DNA of 64,000 nt, taken from contig NZ_JOEY01000046.1 in the NCBI RefSeq assembly GCF_000718165.1, forward strand, positions 98,499-162,498, written 5' to 3'. The notes under the pieces are model-generated. The model saw only the letters and a list, made by a program, of their open reading frames with translations. It searched no databases and was not told the origin of the DNA. Positions 26,635-35,169 of the stretch are shown in pieces; position 1 is the first letter of the stretch, and each line of letters starts with the position of its first letter. Source of the DNA: Streptomyces fulvoviolaceus (GTDB lineage: Bacteria > Actinomycetota > Actinomycetes > Streptomycetales > Streptomycetaceae). Both the position numbers and the translations under genes were made by a program.

Positions 26635-27783
26635 ATGAGCACCTACGGCAACTTCAGCGCCCCCATCGGCTCCCGCCGCGCCCCAGCGCTCCGCACGGTC
26701 GGTACGAGGGAGCGCCGCTCGCACCTCACGGCCCCCCGCGTGCCCACGGTCGGCATCGACATCGGCGGCACAAAGGTGATGGCGGGCGTCGTCGACGCCG
26801 ACGGCAACATCCTGGAGAAGGTCCGCACGGAGACGCCGGACAAGTCCAAGAGCCCCAAGGTCGTCGAGGACACCATCGTCGAACTGGTCCTGGACCTCTC
26901 CGACCGCCACGACGTGCACGCGGTCGGCATCGGCGCGGCCGGCTGGGTCGACGCCGACCGCAACCGCGTCCTGTTCGCGCCCCACCTGTCGTGGCGCAAC
27001 GAGCCCCTCAGGGACCGCATCACGAGCAGGCTCTCCGTCCCCGTCCTCGTCGACAACGACGCCAACACCGCGGCCTGGGCCGAGTGGCGCTTCGGCGCCG
27101 GCCGCGGCGAGGACCACCTCGTCATGATCACGCTGGGCACCGGCATCGGCGGCGCGATCCTGGAGGACGGTCAGGTCAAGCGCGGCAAGTACGGCGTCGC
27201 CGGCGAGTTCGGCCATATGCAGGTCGTGCCCGGCGGCCACCGCTGCCCGTGCGGCAACCGCGGCTGCTGGGAGCAGTACAGCTCGGGCAACGCACTGGTC
27301 AGGGAGGCGCGCGAACTGGCCGCGGCCGACTCCCCGGTGGCGTACGGGATCATCGAGCACGTCAAGGGCAACATCGCCGAGATCACCGGGCCGATGATCA
27401 CCGAGCTGGCCCGCGAGGGCGACGCCATGTGCATCGAGCTGCTCCAGGACATCGGCCAGTGGCTCGGTGTCGGCATCGCCAACCTGGCGGCCGCACTGGA
27501 CCCCTCGTGCTTCGTGATCGGCGGCGGTGTCTCCGCGGCCGACGATCTCCTGATCGGCCCGGCGCGGGACGCCTTCAGGCGCCAGCTGACCGGCCGCGGC
27601 TACCGCCCCGAGGCCCGCATCGTCCGCGCCCAGCTCGGCCCCGAGGCCGGCATGGTCGGCGCCGCCGACCTCGCCCGCCTGGTCGCCCGCCGCTTCCGCC
27701 GTGCCAAGCGCCGTCGGGTGGAGCGGTACGAGCGCTACGAGAAGTACGCGGAGTCCCGCCGCACCACCCGGGAGTCCCTGTGA
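26635..27783 (+). CDS. ROK-family sugar kinase (glucokinase-like)
   Basis: 382 residues. After a ~36-residue non-conserved N-terminal extension, the phosphate loop DIGGTK (42-47) opens the actin-like fold. IGAAGWVD, LVDNDANTAAWAEWRFGAG (catalytic Asp), TLGTGIGGAI and the zinc-binding CPCGNRGCWE (from C204) mark a ROK kinase rather than a ROK repressor; there is no helix-turn-helix. It probably phosphorylates the sugar brought in by the transporter 115 bp upstream. A basic C-terminal tail (RRFRRAKRRRVERYERYEK) is unusual and overlaps the next gene by GTGA. Confidence 0.9.
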   Translation: MSTYGNFSAPIGSRRAPALRTVGTRERRSHLTAPRVPTVGIDIGGTKVMAGVVDADGNILEKVRTETPDKSKSPKVVEDTIVELVLDLSDRHDVHAVGIGAAGWVDADRNRVLFAPHLSWRNEPLRDRITSRLSVPVLVDNDANTAAWAEWRFGAGRGEDHLVMITLGTGIGGAILEDGQVKRGKYGVAGEFGHMQVVPGGHRCPCGNRGCWEQYSSGNALVREARELAAADSPVAYGIIEHVKGNIAEITGPMITELAREGDAMCIELLQDIGQWLGVGIANLAAALDPSCFVIGGGVSAADDLLIGPARDAFRRQLTGRGYRPEARIVRAQLGPEAGMVGAADLARLVARRFRRAKRRRVERYERYEKYAESRRTTRESL

Positions 27784-28364
27784 CGGCGTCCCTGCCGCGC
27801 CAGGCCTCGACGTCCCCGGACGAGCCGCCCCGGCCGACCGAGGACCGCCGCCACAAGATCCGACGCAGGGCGATCACCCTGCTCATCATCGGCCTGCTCA
27901 TCGGCGTCCCGGCCGGCTATTTGGTGATCTCCGCCAACCAGAGCCGCAACAGCGGCAAGGACAAGGAGGAGAAGTACTCGGCGACCGGCCTCACCGCAGG
28001 CTGGCCGTCCAAGGTGCAGCGCCGTCTCTACCAGGTGCCGGTCCCGCACCCGGCGGACCTGATCGCCTACTACGAGACCAACAACTGGAGGACCAGCCGC
28101 CTCTACGTCCAGTTCCGGACGACGAACGCGGGCCTGGACACCTTCCTCACGGGCATGGGCGTCAGCCGCACCGACCTGAAAAAGGGCGACATCAGCATCG
28201 GCGCCCGTGACCAGAAGATCACCGGCTGGTCGTTCGCCGGCCCCGGGCAGTGGTGGGGCTTCGTCCACAAGCAGAAGGACCCGGCGCCGACCCAGGACGT
28301 CGTCGTGAACCTGGCCAATCCGGCCTTCCCGATGGTGTACGTCGTCTCGCGCACGGTTCCTTAG
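27780..28364 (+). CDS. Single-pass membrane protein of unknown function
   Basis: 194 residues from GTG at 27780, overlapping the ROK-kinase stop. A basic cytoplasmic head (DRRHKIRRR) precedes one membrane helix (AITLLIIGLLIGVPAGYLVI), then a ~140-residue outside domain with WPSKVQRRLYQVPVPHPADLIAYYETNNWRTSRLYVQFRTT and SFAGPGQWWGFVHKQKD. The translational coupling suggests co-expression with the kinase, but the domain matches no family I recognise. No cysteines are seen in the outer part. Confidence 0.78.
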   Translation: MTASLPRQASTSPDEPPRPTEDRRHKIRRRAITLLIIGLLIGVPAGYLVISANQSRNSGKDKEEKYSATGLTAGWPSKVQRRLYQVPVPHPADLIAYYETNNWRTSRLYVQFRTTNAGLDTFLTGMGVSRTDLKKGDISIGARDQKITGWSFAGPGQWWGFVHKQKDPAPTQDVVVNLANPAFPMVYVVSRTVP

Positions 28365-28469
28365 AGGAGATGTGGCGGGCCTCGGCCGGTCGCCGGAGCC
28401 GATTGTCAGACCCCGCCCGTAGAGTCGAAGACGGCTGATCCGACTCACGGGCGGGAGGTGACAGGACGT

Positions 28470-31298
28470 ATGAGCGACACGGCCACGGTGGCCGGGCGAG
28501 TGGAGGGGGAGGTCCCCGTCCGGCTTGCCGCCGTCTTCCTGCCCGCGCCCCTCCCGCGCGAGGGCCGGATCGCCTTCTGGGACCCCGAGGGCGGCCCCCT
28601 GCCCGCCACCGAGCACACCGAGCTCACTGTCGTACGACGGCACGGCGCCGGAGTGCGCCGCAGGACCACCCCCGCACTGACGCTCCCGCTCGGCGAGGCC
28701 CTGCCGCTCCTCGTCCGCGCCCGGCGCGACCCCGCCGCCCACCCCGCCACCGCCTGCTGGGGCGCGGCCGCGCTGCAAGCGCTCGGACTCACGGCCCGCG
28801 GCCGGCTGCTGCCCGGCCTCACGGCCACCGGCCACGACGCCTGGCGGGCCGGGCCCCTGGACCCCGACGACATCGCCTACCTGCGGGCCGTCGCGGCCGC
28901 CCTGCCGCACGAAGGACACGCGGTCCCGCTGCCCGGCCCGGGCCCGCTCCGGCTGCCCGAACCGGAAGCGCTGATGCGCTCCTTCCTGGACGCGGTCGCG
29001 GACACCCTGCCCCGCACCCCCGCCGCGCCGTACACCTCCGGCAAGCCCTTCGCCGCGCGCGAACCCCAGCGTCTGCCCCACGCCCACGACTGGGCCGCGG
29101 AGGTCGCCGCCGGCATGGACGCGGGCGTGCGGATCTCGCTCCGCCTGGACCTCTCGGCCTACGACCTGTTCGATGCGGACGGCGACGGCAGGCGCAGCGC
29201 GGGCGCGGCGATCGTCCAGGTGCACAACCTCGCCGACCCCACACTCGTGGCCGACGCGGCGGCCCTGTGGGCGGGCGACGCGGACGCTGCCTTCGGGCCA
29301 CGCGCGCGCGTGGACGCGGCCCTCGCGGTGCGGCGCGCGGCCCGGGTCTGGCCGCCGCTCGACCGTCTCTCCGAACAGGACGCGCCCGACGTACTGGCCC
29401 TGTCCGAGGAGGAGTTGGGCGACCTGCTCGGCATCGCGGCGACCCGGCTCGCGGCGGCCGGGGTGGCCGTGCACTGGCCCCGGGACCTGGCGCAGGACCT
29501 GACCGCGGCCGCGGTGGTCCGACCCGCACCGGGCTCCGCGACCGACGGCACCGGCTTCTTCGAGAGCGAGGAACTCCTTCAGTTCCGCTGGCAGTTGGCG
29601 CTCGGTGGCGACCCGCTCAGCGAGGCCGAGATGGACGAGCTCGCCGAGGCCCACCGCCCGGTCGTACGGCTCAGGGACCAGTGGGTGCTGGTCGACCCCG
29701 CCCTGGTCCGCAAGGCCCGCAAGCGCGAACTGGGCCTGCTCGACCCGGTGGACGCCCTGTCCGTCGCCCTCACGGGCAGCGCGGAGGTCGACGGCGAGAC
29801 CGTGGAGGCGGTACCGGTCGGCGCTCTCGCCACCCTGCGCAACCGACTCACGGCCGGTATCAAGCCCGCCGAGCCACCGCCGGGCCTGCGCGCCACCCTC
29901 CGCGACTACCAGCTCCGGGGCCTGGCCTGGCTCGACCTCATGACCTCCCTCGGCCTCGGCGGCTGCCTCGCCGACGACATGGGGCTCGGCAAGACGATCA
30001 CCGTCATCGCCCTGCACCTGCGCCGGGCACGCCGCGAGCCGACCCTCGTCGTCTGCCCGGCCTCCCTGCTGGGCAACTGGCAGCGGGAGATCACCAGGTT
30101 CGCGCCCGGAGTTCCGGTCCGCCGTTTCCATGGTGCGGACCGCGCCCTGGACGACCTCGACGGCGGCTTCGTCCTCACGACGTACGGCACCATGCGCTCG
30201 GCGGCGGCCACCCTCGCCCAGCAGCGGTGGGGCATGGTCGTCGCGGACGAGGCCCAGCACGTGAAGAACCCGTACTCGGCGACGGCGAAGGCCCTGCGCA
30301 CGATCGAGTCCCCGGCGCGCGTGGCCCTGACCGGCACACCGGTCGAGAACAACCTGTCGGAGCTCTGGGCGTTGCTCGACTGGACGACACCCGGACTGCT
30401 GGGCCCGCTGAAGTCCTTCCGCGCGCGGCACGCGCGCGCGGTGGAGAACGGCGAGGACGAGGAGGCGGTGGCCAGGCTGGCTCGCCTGGTCCGGCCCTTC
30501 CTCCTGCGTCGCAAGAAGTCCGACCCCGGCATCGTCCCCGAGCTCCCGCCCAAGACCGAGACCGACCACCCGGTCCCGCTCACCCGCGAACAGGCCGCGC
30601 TGTACGAGGCGGTGGTGCGCGAGTCGTTGCTGGCCATCGAGACCGTGGACGGCATCGCCCGCAGGGGCCTGGTGCTGAAGCTGTTGGGCGCGTTGAAGCA
30701 GATCTGCGACCACCCCGCGCTGTACCTGAAGGAGGACGTCCCGCCGGCGGCCACGGACCGGCTCGCCACCCGCTCCGGCAAACTCGCCCTGCTGGACGAG
30801 CTGTTGGACACCCTCCTGGCCGAGGACGGCTCGGCACTCGTCTTCACGCAGTACGTCGGCATGGCCCGCCTGATCACTTCCCACCTGGCCGCCCGAGCGG
30901 TCCCGGTGGAACTCCTGCACGGCGGCACGCCGGTACCGGAGCGCGAGCGCATGGTGGACCGCTTCCAGAGCGGAGCGACCCCGATCCTGGTCCTGTCGTT
31001 GAAGGCTGCCGGTACGGGCCTGAACCTCACCCGCGCGGGCCACGTCGTCCACTTCGACCGCTGGTGGAACCCGGCCGTCGAGGAACAGGCCACCGACCGC
31101 GCCTACCGCATCGGCCAGACCCAGCCCGTCCAGGTTCACCGCCTCATCACCGAGGGCACGGTCGAGGACCGCATCGCCGAGATGCTCGAAGCCAAGCGCG
31201 CCCTCGCCGACGCGATCCTCGGCTCCGGCGAATCGGCCCTCACGGAACTGACGGACCGCGAGCTGTCCGACCTGGTCTCGCTCCGGAGGACGTCATGA
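28470..31298 (+). CDS. SNF2-family (Swi2/Snf2) DEAD-box-like ATPase
   Basis: 942 residues. A large N-terminal region (1-460) resembling the bacterial SNF2 N-terminal domain precedes the motor: motif I DDMGLGKT (502-509), motif Ia LVVCPASLLGNWQRE, motif II DEAQ (593-596) HVKNP, LTGTPVENNLSELWALL, QICDHPALY, VFTQYVGMARLI and the C-terminal SLKAAGTGLNLTRAGHVVHFDRWWNPAVEEQATDR. It uses ATP to move along double-stranded DNA and remodel protein-DNA complexes. The ATG at 28470 follows AGGACGT. It overlaps a SWIM-finger gene, a conserved pairing in actinobacteria. Confidence 0.94.
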   Translation: MSDTATVAGRVEGEVPVRLAAVFLPAPLPREGRIAFWDPEGGPLPATEHTELTVVRRHGAGVRRRTTPALTLPLGEALPLLVRARRDPAAHPATACWGAAALQALGLTARGRLLPGLTATGHDAWRAGPLDPDDIAYLRAVAAALPHEGHAVPLPGPGPLRLPEPEALMRSFLDAVADTLPRTPAAPYTSGKPFAAREPQRLPHAHDWAAEVAAGMDAGVRISLRLDLSAYDLFDADGDGRRSAGAAIVQVHNLADPTLVADAAALWAGDADAAFGPRARVDAALAVRRAARVWPPLDRLSEQDAPDVLALSEEELGDLLGIAATRLAAAGVAVHWPRDLAQDLTAAAVVRPAPGSATDGTGFFESEELLQFRWQLALGGDPLSEAEMDELAEAHRPVVRLRDQWVLVDPALVRKARKRELGLLDPVDALSVALTGSAEVDGETVEAVPVGALATLRNRLTAGIKPAEPPPGLRATLRDYQLRGLAWLDLMTSLGLGGCLADDMGLGKTITVIALHLRRARREPTLVVCPASLLGNWQREITRFAPGVPVRRFHGADRALDDLDGGFVLTTYGTMRSAAATLAQQRWGMVVADEAQHVKNPYSATAKALRTIESPARVALTGTPVENNLSELWALLDWTTPGLLGPLKSFRARHARAVENGEDEEAVARLARLVRPFLLRRKKSDPGIVPELPPKTETDHPVPLTREQAALYEAVVRESLLAIETVDGIARRGLVLKLLGALKQICDHPALYLKEDVPPAATDRLATRSGKLALLDELLDTLLAEDGSALVFTQYVGMARLITSHLAARAVPVELLHGGTPVPERERMVDRFQSGATPILVLSLKAAGTGLNLTRAGHVVHFDRWWNPAVEEQATDRAYRIGQTQPVQVHRLITEGTVEDRIAEMLEAKRALADAILGSGESALTELTDRELSDLVSLRRTS

Positions 31299-33790
31299 CG
31301 TCCCACCCCGCCGACGAGGTCCGCCGCGCCCTACGGGCGGCGCGTGAGCGCGCGGAGCGGGGGGAAGGCGCGGAGCGGGGGGAAGGCGCGGACGGTGAGA
31401 GGTCGGGGGCAGCTGAAGAGGGTGCGGCGCCGGAGCCTGCGGCGCCGGAGAGGCCTGCGGTGCCGGAGGAGGGCACGGTGCCAGGAGAGGGCACGGTTCC
31501 GGTGCCTCAGAAGGCCGCTGTGTCTGCGGAGACCGACGCGGCCACAGGGCCTGAGGCGGTCGTGGGGCCGGACAAGTCTCCGGCGCCGCACGCCCGGCCG
31601 GGTGACGCAGCGCGTGCGGCGCTCCGGCAGGCCATTGCCGCCAGGCGCGGCTCGGGTACGGGTGCCGGCGATGCCGGTGTCGGGGGCGGTGCCGTTCCGG
31701 AGCCGGACGACCCCGATGGGCGAGATGCGGCTGCCGGGGGCGGTGCGGTTCCGGGCGCGAACGGTATCGCTGGGCACGGCTCGCGCCCGGGTGGCGAAGA
31801 CGCCGGGCCCGGCACAGGATTCGGCGGCGTGGCGTCCGGTGACTCCGACGGTCCCTCGGAGAGCCCGGGCCAGGGCGGATCGGGCAGCGCACCCGGCTCC
31901 GGGCCAGAGGGCTCGGCCCAAGGCCTGTCAGGCAGTGCCGGCGGCTCGGCCCAGGGAGCCTCGACCGGCGGTGTCACCGGTGAGGAAACGGAACCGACCG
32001 GCGGCGCGACACAGGACGACGTAGCCGCTCCGCGGGACCCACGCCCCGCGGATGTCGCGCGCGAGGCGCTGCGCGCGGCCCGTCGGGCTCAGGCGGACGC
32101 CGCGAGTCTGGAAGCCGAGGCCGGGCGCCGTTCGCGGCGTGTCGCTTCGACCTCGGAGACAGGGTCCGCCCCGCGGCCGCGTCCCACCCATCCGGCCCCA
32201 CCCCGGGCCCGGGCCGCAGGTGTCAGGGCACGCGACCTACGGGAGTTGCTGGCCGACGCCTTCCGGATGCCCGTAGACCTTCCGGACGCGAACGAGCAGG
32301 CCGACGACAACGACGACAACGGCGACAACGGCGACAATGGCGACAACGAGGGCACGCGGCACGGGAGTTCGGATCGGCCGGCGCACACGGACACCGGCAG
32401 CGAACCGGCGACCCCGGCTTCGCCCCCACCGGGTGAGGACCCCGCGGTCCACTCGCACGCACAGTTCTTGCTCCACCCCTCCCCGCTCTCCCCGGACCCA
32501 CCTGCCCCACCCCGCCACCCCCGTTCCATGGCCTCTCCCAGCCGCGACGGTGAGCTGCGGCGGACCTTCGCCGCTCTCCCGCCCCTCGCGGCGACGGGCG
32601 GGGCCTTCGCCGAGACCTGGTGGGGCAACGCGTGGGTCACCGCGCTGGAGGAGGGCGCGCTGGACGCCAAGCGGCTGGCGCGGGGGCGCGGGTATGCCGA
32701 GCAGGGGCATGTGGACGCCATCACGGTGACGCCGGGGCTGGTGCTCGCGTATGTGCAGGGGAGCCGCCCCCGGCCGTACCGCGTGCAGGTGCGGCTGCGC
32801 ACGCTCGACGACGCGGACTGGGACCGGTTCCTGGATCTTGCGGCCGAGCGGCCCGGGCACATCGCCGCGCTGCTCGACAAGGAGATGCCCCAGTCGCTGG
32901 CCGACTGCGGAGTCCCACTGCTCCCCGGCGCCGGTGACCTCGAACCGCACTGCAGTTGCCCCGACCGCGGTCACCCCTGCAAGCACGCCGCCGCCCTCTG
33001 CTACCAGACGGCACGTCTGCTCGACGCCGACCCCTTCGTCCTGCTCCTGCTGCGCGGCCGCGCCGAACGCGAGCTGCTCGACGCGCTGTCCCGCCTGAGC
33101 GCCGCCCGCGCGGCCCGTGCCGCCCAGGAACAGGAGCCGGCGCCGTTGCCCGGTGTGCGGGCGAGTGAAGCCCTGGTGCCTCGTCAACTCCCGCCCCTGC
33201 CCGCGCCGTTGCCCCTGCCTCCGCATCCCGGGCAGCCCCCGGTGTACCCGGCGGCCCCGGGCGGCCCGGACCCCTTCGCCCTGGACCAGCTGGCCACCGA
33301 CGCCGCCGCCCGCGCCCACGCACTCCTCGGCACCGGCCGCGACCCCGTCGGCGAACTCACCCTGTGGCAGGACGCGGTGCGGCTCGCCGCGGCCCGCCCC
33401 GGTTCCGGGCTCACCGCCGCCACCCGTGCCCTCTACGCCTCCCTCGCCTCCGCCACCGACCGCACCCCGTCCGAACTGGCGCGCGCGGTCGCCGCCTGGC
33501 GTCAGGGCGGTATCGAAGGCCTCGCCGTCCTCGAAGAACCCTGGGACCCGCCGGCCGGCCGTTTCGACCGCGCCCGCCCCCTCCTCCTCGGCGCCGACCT
33601 CCCCGCGTTCCGCCCCGCGCACAACCGCCTCACCCACCCCCGCGGCCACGTCCAACTCCGTCTTGGCCGCGACGGCCTGTGGTACGCCTACGAGTCGGAG
33701 CCGGGCCAGGACGACTGGTGGCCCCGCGGCACGCCGGACCTGGACCCGGTCGGCGCCCTGACGGGCCTCGGCACACCGGGCGACCTCTGA
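31295..33790 (+). CDS. SWIM zinc-finger protein with long low-complexity N-terminus
   Basis: 831 residues, translationally coupled (ATGA) to the SNF2 ATPase. The first ~400 residues are Ala/Gly/Pro/Glu-rich and repetitive (ERGEGA twice; DDNGDNGDNGDN encoded by a 9-base repeat near 32303-32348). The conserved part starts at FAETWWGNAWVTALE; the zinc site is C553-S-C555-x6-C562-x-H564 in HCSCPDRGHPCKHAAALCY. A second conserved block DPFALDQLATDAAARAH and GRDPVGELTLWQDAVRLAA follows a proline-rich linker. SWIM fingers bind DNA or proteins, so it probably targets or regulates the SNF2 motor. Confidence 0.88.
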   Translation: MTSHPADEVRRALRAARERAERGEGAERGEGADGERSGAAEEGAAPEPAAPERPAVPEEGTVPGEGTVPVPQKAAVSAETDAATGPEAVVGPDKSPAPHARPGDAARAALRQAIAARRGSGTGAGDAGVGGGAVPEPDDPDGRDAAAGGGAVPGANGIAGHGSRPGGEDAGPGTGFGGVASGDSDGPSESPGQGGSGSAPGSGPEGSAQGLSGSAGGSAQGASTGGVTGEETEPTGGATQDDVAAPRDPRPADVAREALRAARRAQADAASLEAEAGRRSRRVASTSETGSAPRPRPTHPAPPRARAAGVRARDLRELLADAFRMPVDLPDANEQADDNDDNGDNGDNGDNEGTRHGSSDRPAHTDTGSEPATPASPPPGEDPAVHSHAQFLLHPSPLSPDPPAPPRHPRSMASPSRDGELRRTFAALPPLAATGGAFAETWWGNAWVTALEEGALDAKRLARGRGYAEQGHVDAITVTPGLVLAYVQGSRPRPYRVQVRLRTLDDADWDRFLDLAAERPGHIAALLDKEMPQSLADCGVPLLPGAGDLEPHCSCPDRGHPCKHAAALCYQTARLLDADPFVLLLLRGRAERELLDALSRLSAARAARAAQEQEPAPLPGVRASEALVPRQLPPLPAPLPLPPHPGQPPVYPAAPGGPDPFALDQLATDAAARAHALLGTGRDPVGELTLWQDAVRLAAARPGSGLTAATRALYASLASATDRTPSELARAVAAWRQGGIEGLAVLEEPWDPPAGRFDRARPLLLGADLPAFRPAHNRLTHPRGHVQLRLGRDGLWYAYESEPGQDDWWPRGTPDLDPVGALTGLGTPGDL
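32303..32348 (+). repeat. In-gene 9-bp tandem repeat (GACAACGGC units)
   Basis: About five units of GACAACGNC in frame encode an Asp-Asn-(Asp/Gly) run in the SWIM protein linker. It is a coding microsatellite prone to length change; a second short duplication near 31353-31394 encodes ERGEGA twice. Confidence 0.75.
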
Positions 33791-33852
33791 CCCCAGCCGG
33801 CCTCCGTCGGCCCCCCGCCGGCCGACTTCGCCCCTGCGACCGACCGCCGGCG

Positions 33853-33981
33853 CCGGGGTCGTACACCCTCCTGGCCCGCGCCACCGACACCACGGGCCGC
33901 ACGCAGCCGGACAGCACGGTGCTCAACACGCAGGGTTACCTCTCCGACGCCGTGGTCCGGCATTCGGTGAAGGCGGTGTGA
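33853..33981 (+). pseudogene. Remnant of a sulfite-oxidase-like molybdoenzyme (C-terminus only)
   Basis: The last ~42 codons read YTLLARATDTTGRTQPD and LNTQGYLSDAVVRHSVKAV then stop, the typical end of the Mo-co dimerisation domain of sulfite oxidase-like enzymes. Nothing upstream in this frame belongs to that family; the frame runs out of the SWIM gene. The rest has therefore been deleted. It is one of several truncated genes framing the Wadjet island. Confidence 0.6.
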
Positions 33982-34067
33982 GAGTTCGCTGATGATGTTC
34001 GGGAGTCAGGTGTGGGGAGTGGGGGCCCAGGGGTCGGACAGTAAGAAACGGCGGTTAGCGTGGAGCG

Positions 34068-34175
34068 GTGAGTGAGACGAAGACCCCTGCCCTCCAGTAC
34101 CGATTCGACGGCCCGGAAGACGCCCCGGTGCTCATCCTCGGCCCGTCCCTCGGTACCACCTGGCACATGTCGTAG
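34068..34175 (+). pseudogene. Truncated 3-oxoadipate enol-lactonase-like (PcaD) N-terminus
   Basis: GTG at 34068 opens MSETKTPALQYRFDGPEDAP then VLILGPSLGTTWHM, the alpha/beta-hydrolase start typical of Streptomyces PcaD/PcaDC, but the frame hits TCG-TAG directly after WHM, where the family continues with a Trp. Only 35 codons remain and the rest of the gene is not found in the window. The break at about 34170 probably marks one edge of inserted or rearranged DNA. Confidence 0.65.
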
Positions 34176-34460
34176 AAGCCGTCTTCTGGCGTCGACGTGG
34201 TCCAAGTCGGGAGCGTTTGTCCTGTTCAGGGCCTTGTGGTTCAGGAGCGTCGACGCTGTTGGTGACACGCGCGTGACAGGTGTGACCGATGTGGCCCCCC
34301 GGCGGCTTGATCCGGCGGGGGTCTCCGCGTACGGGGACGGGCCCAATTGAGCGGTGGTCGATGGGGTTTGCTCTGCTCCGGTTAGCTGTTCTGGGCTGCG
34401 AAACAAGGGCGGCTGTCGAGAACCCTGAGCGCGTGCCATCGAAGTTGACCGGAATGCGGG
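34176..34460. other. Non-coding gap next to the pcaD break
   Basis: No convincing gene. The open frames here are short and lack family features. There is no tRNA and no clear direct repeat matching the other side of the island. It contains a small hairpin-like GATCCGGCGGGGGTCTCCGCG segment but nothing I can name. Confidence 0.4.
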
Positions 34461-34613
34461 TCAGTGCCCCCGCATCAGGAGGTGGAGCAGTGTCACCACG
34501 GCGACACCGACGACTAGGGCGGTACCGAACGACGGGTGCTTGAAGGCGACGTACACAGTGCCGCAGCCAGCGAGCATGAGCAGTACCATCCGTTGATCTA
34601 TGTGCCCGTTCAT
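34461..34613 (-). CDS. Small two-helix membrane protein
   Basis: 50 residues, too short for many gene callers: MNGHIDQRMVLLMLAGCGTV continuing YVAFKHPSFGTALVVGVAVVTLLHLLMRGH. Two hydrophobic helices are separated by a short polar turn. ATG at 34613 has GGGAGG nine bases upstream on the minus strand. The clean helix pattern and ribosome site support a real gene, but no family is recognised. Confidence 0.6.
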   Translation of the reverse strand: MNGHIDQRMVLLMLAGCGTVYVAFKHPSFGTALVVGVAVVTLLHLLMRGH

Positions 34614-35169
34614 CCGCGAGGCCCTCCCTGTATTTGCGCCGTCATGGCTGTCACAGGGAAACAGCGACTGGAATTCCGGCAGAAGACCCAACCGGATCAT
34701 GGACTCTTCTGATCTTGAGGTGGCCTGTCGCGCTTTCCTGTGGCCCGATGTGTTGACGGCGACACCACCCAGCTCTCGCCGGGCGCGATCACGATGCGAT
34801 GGCACGGCCTCGCGTCCGCACGGATGGCGCAGGGCGTCGGCGGACCGGTAGGCGAGCCGAAATCCCCGGCCAGGGACTCGAAATTGTGTTCGTAAATGGC
34901 TGTAAGGGCGAGGAACGGGAACGATCCGGAATCCGGATGTATCCGGCCCCTTGCCTTGCCGTTTTCCCTCCCCGAGGCAGCCTGGCCTATCCCGTCGTCG
35001 GCTCCGGCCGAGTCCCATTGTCAGTGGTGGCCTCTACGGTTCCTTGTGGCCGGCGCGGAATGCCTGTGCACGGCTGCGAGGGCATGAGTGCCGACCGAGT
35101 GGGGCGTGCGTTTTCGCCGTTGGCGGGAAATGCGGTCGTACTTGCTGGGCTGGTGAGAGGGCAGGATGT
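34614..35169. other. Leader region upstream of jetA, no gene recognised
   Basis: About 556 bases without a supportable gene. Open frames on either strand show no family pattern. Base composition and codon pattern are less typical of Streptomyces coding DNA than the flanks. The jetABCD promoter should be here, but I cannot assign -35/-10 boxes with confidence. Confidence 0.4.

Noticed and set aside
27735..31139. 1134-codon open frame on the minus strand opposite the kinase and SNF2 genes
   Set aside because: It is an antisense shadow created by high GC third positions; it has no family pattern (runs of G, R, V, H) and overlaps three well-supported plus-strand genes.
32303..32348. CRISPR-like short repeat array
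   Set aside because: The 9-bp units have no spacers and are in frame within the SWIM protein; it is a coding microsatellite.
34176..35169. attL site or tRNA marking an integrative element left of jetA
   Set aside because: No cloverleaf or tRNA 3' end was seen, and no matching direct repeat was found in the right flank by eye.
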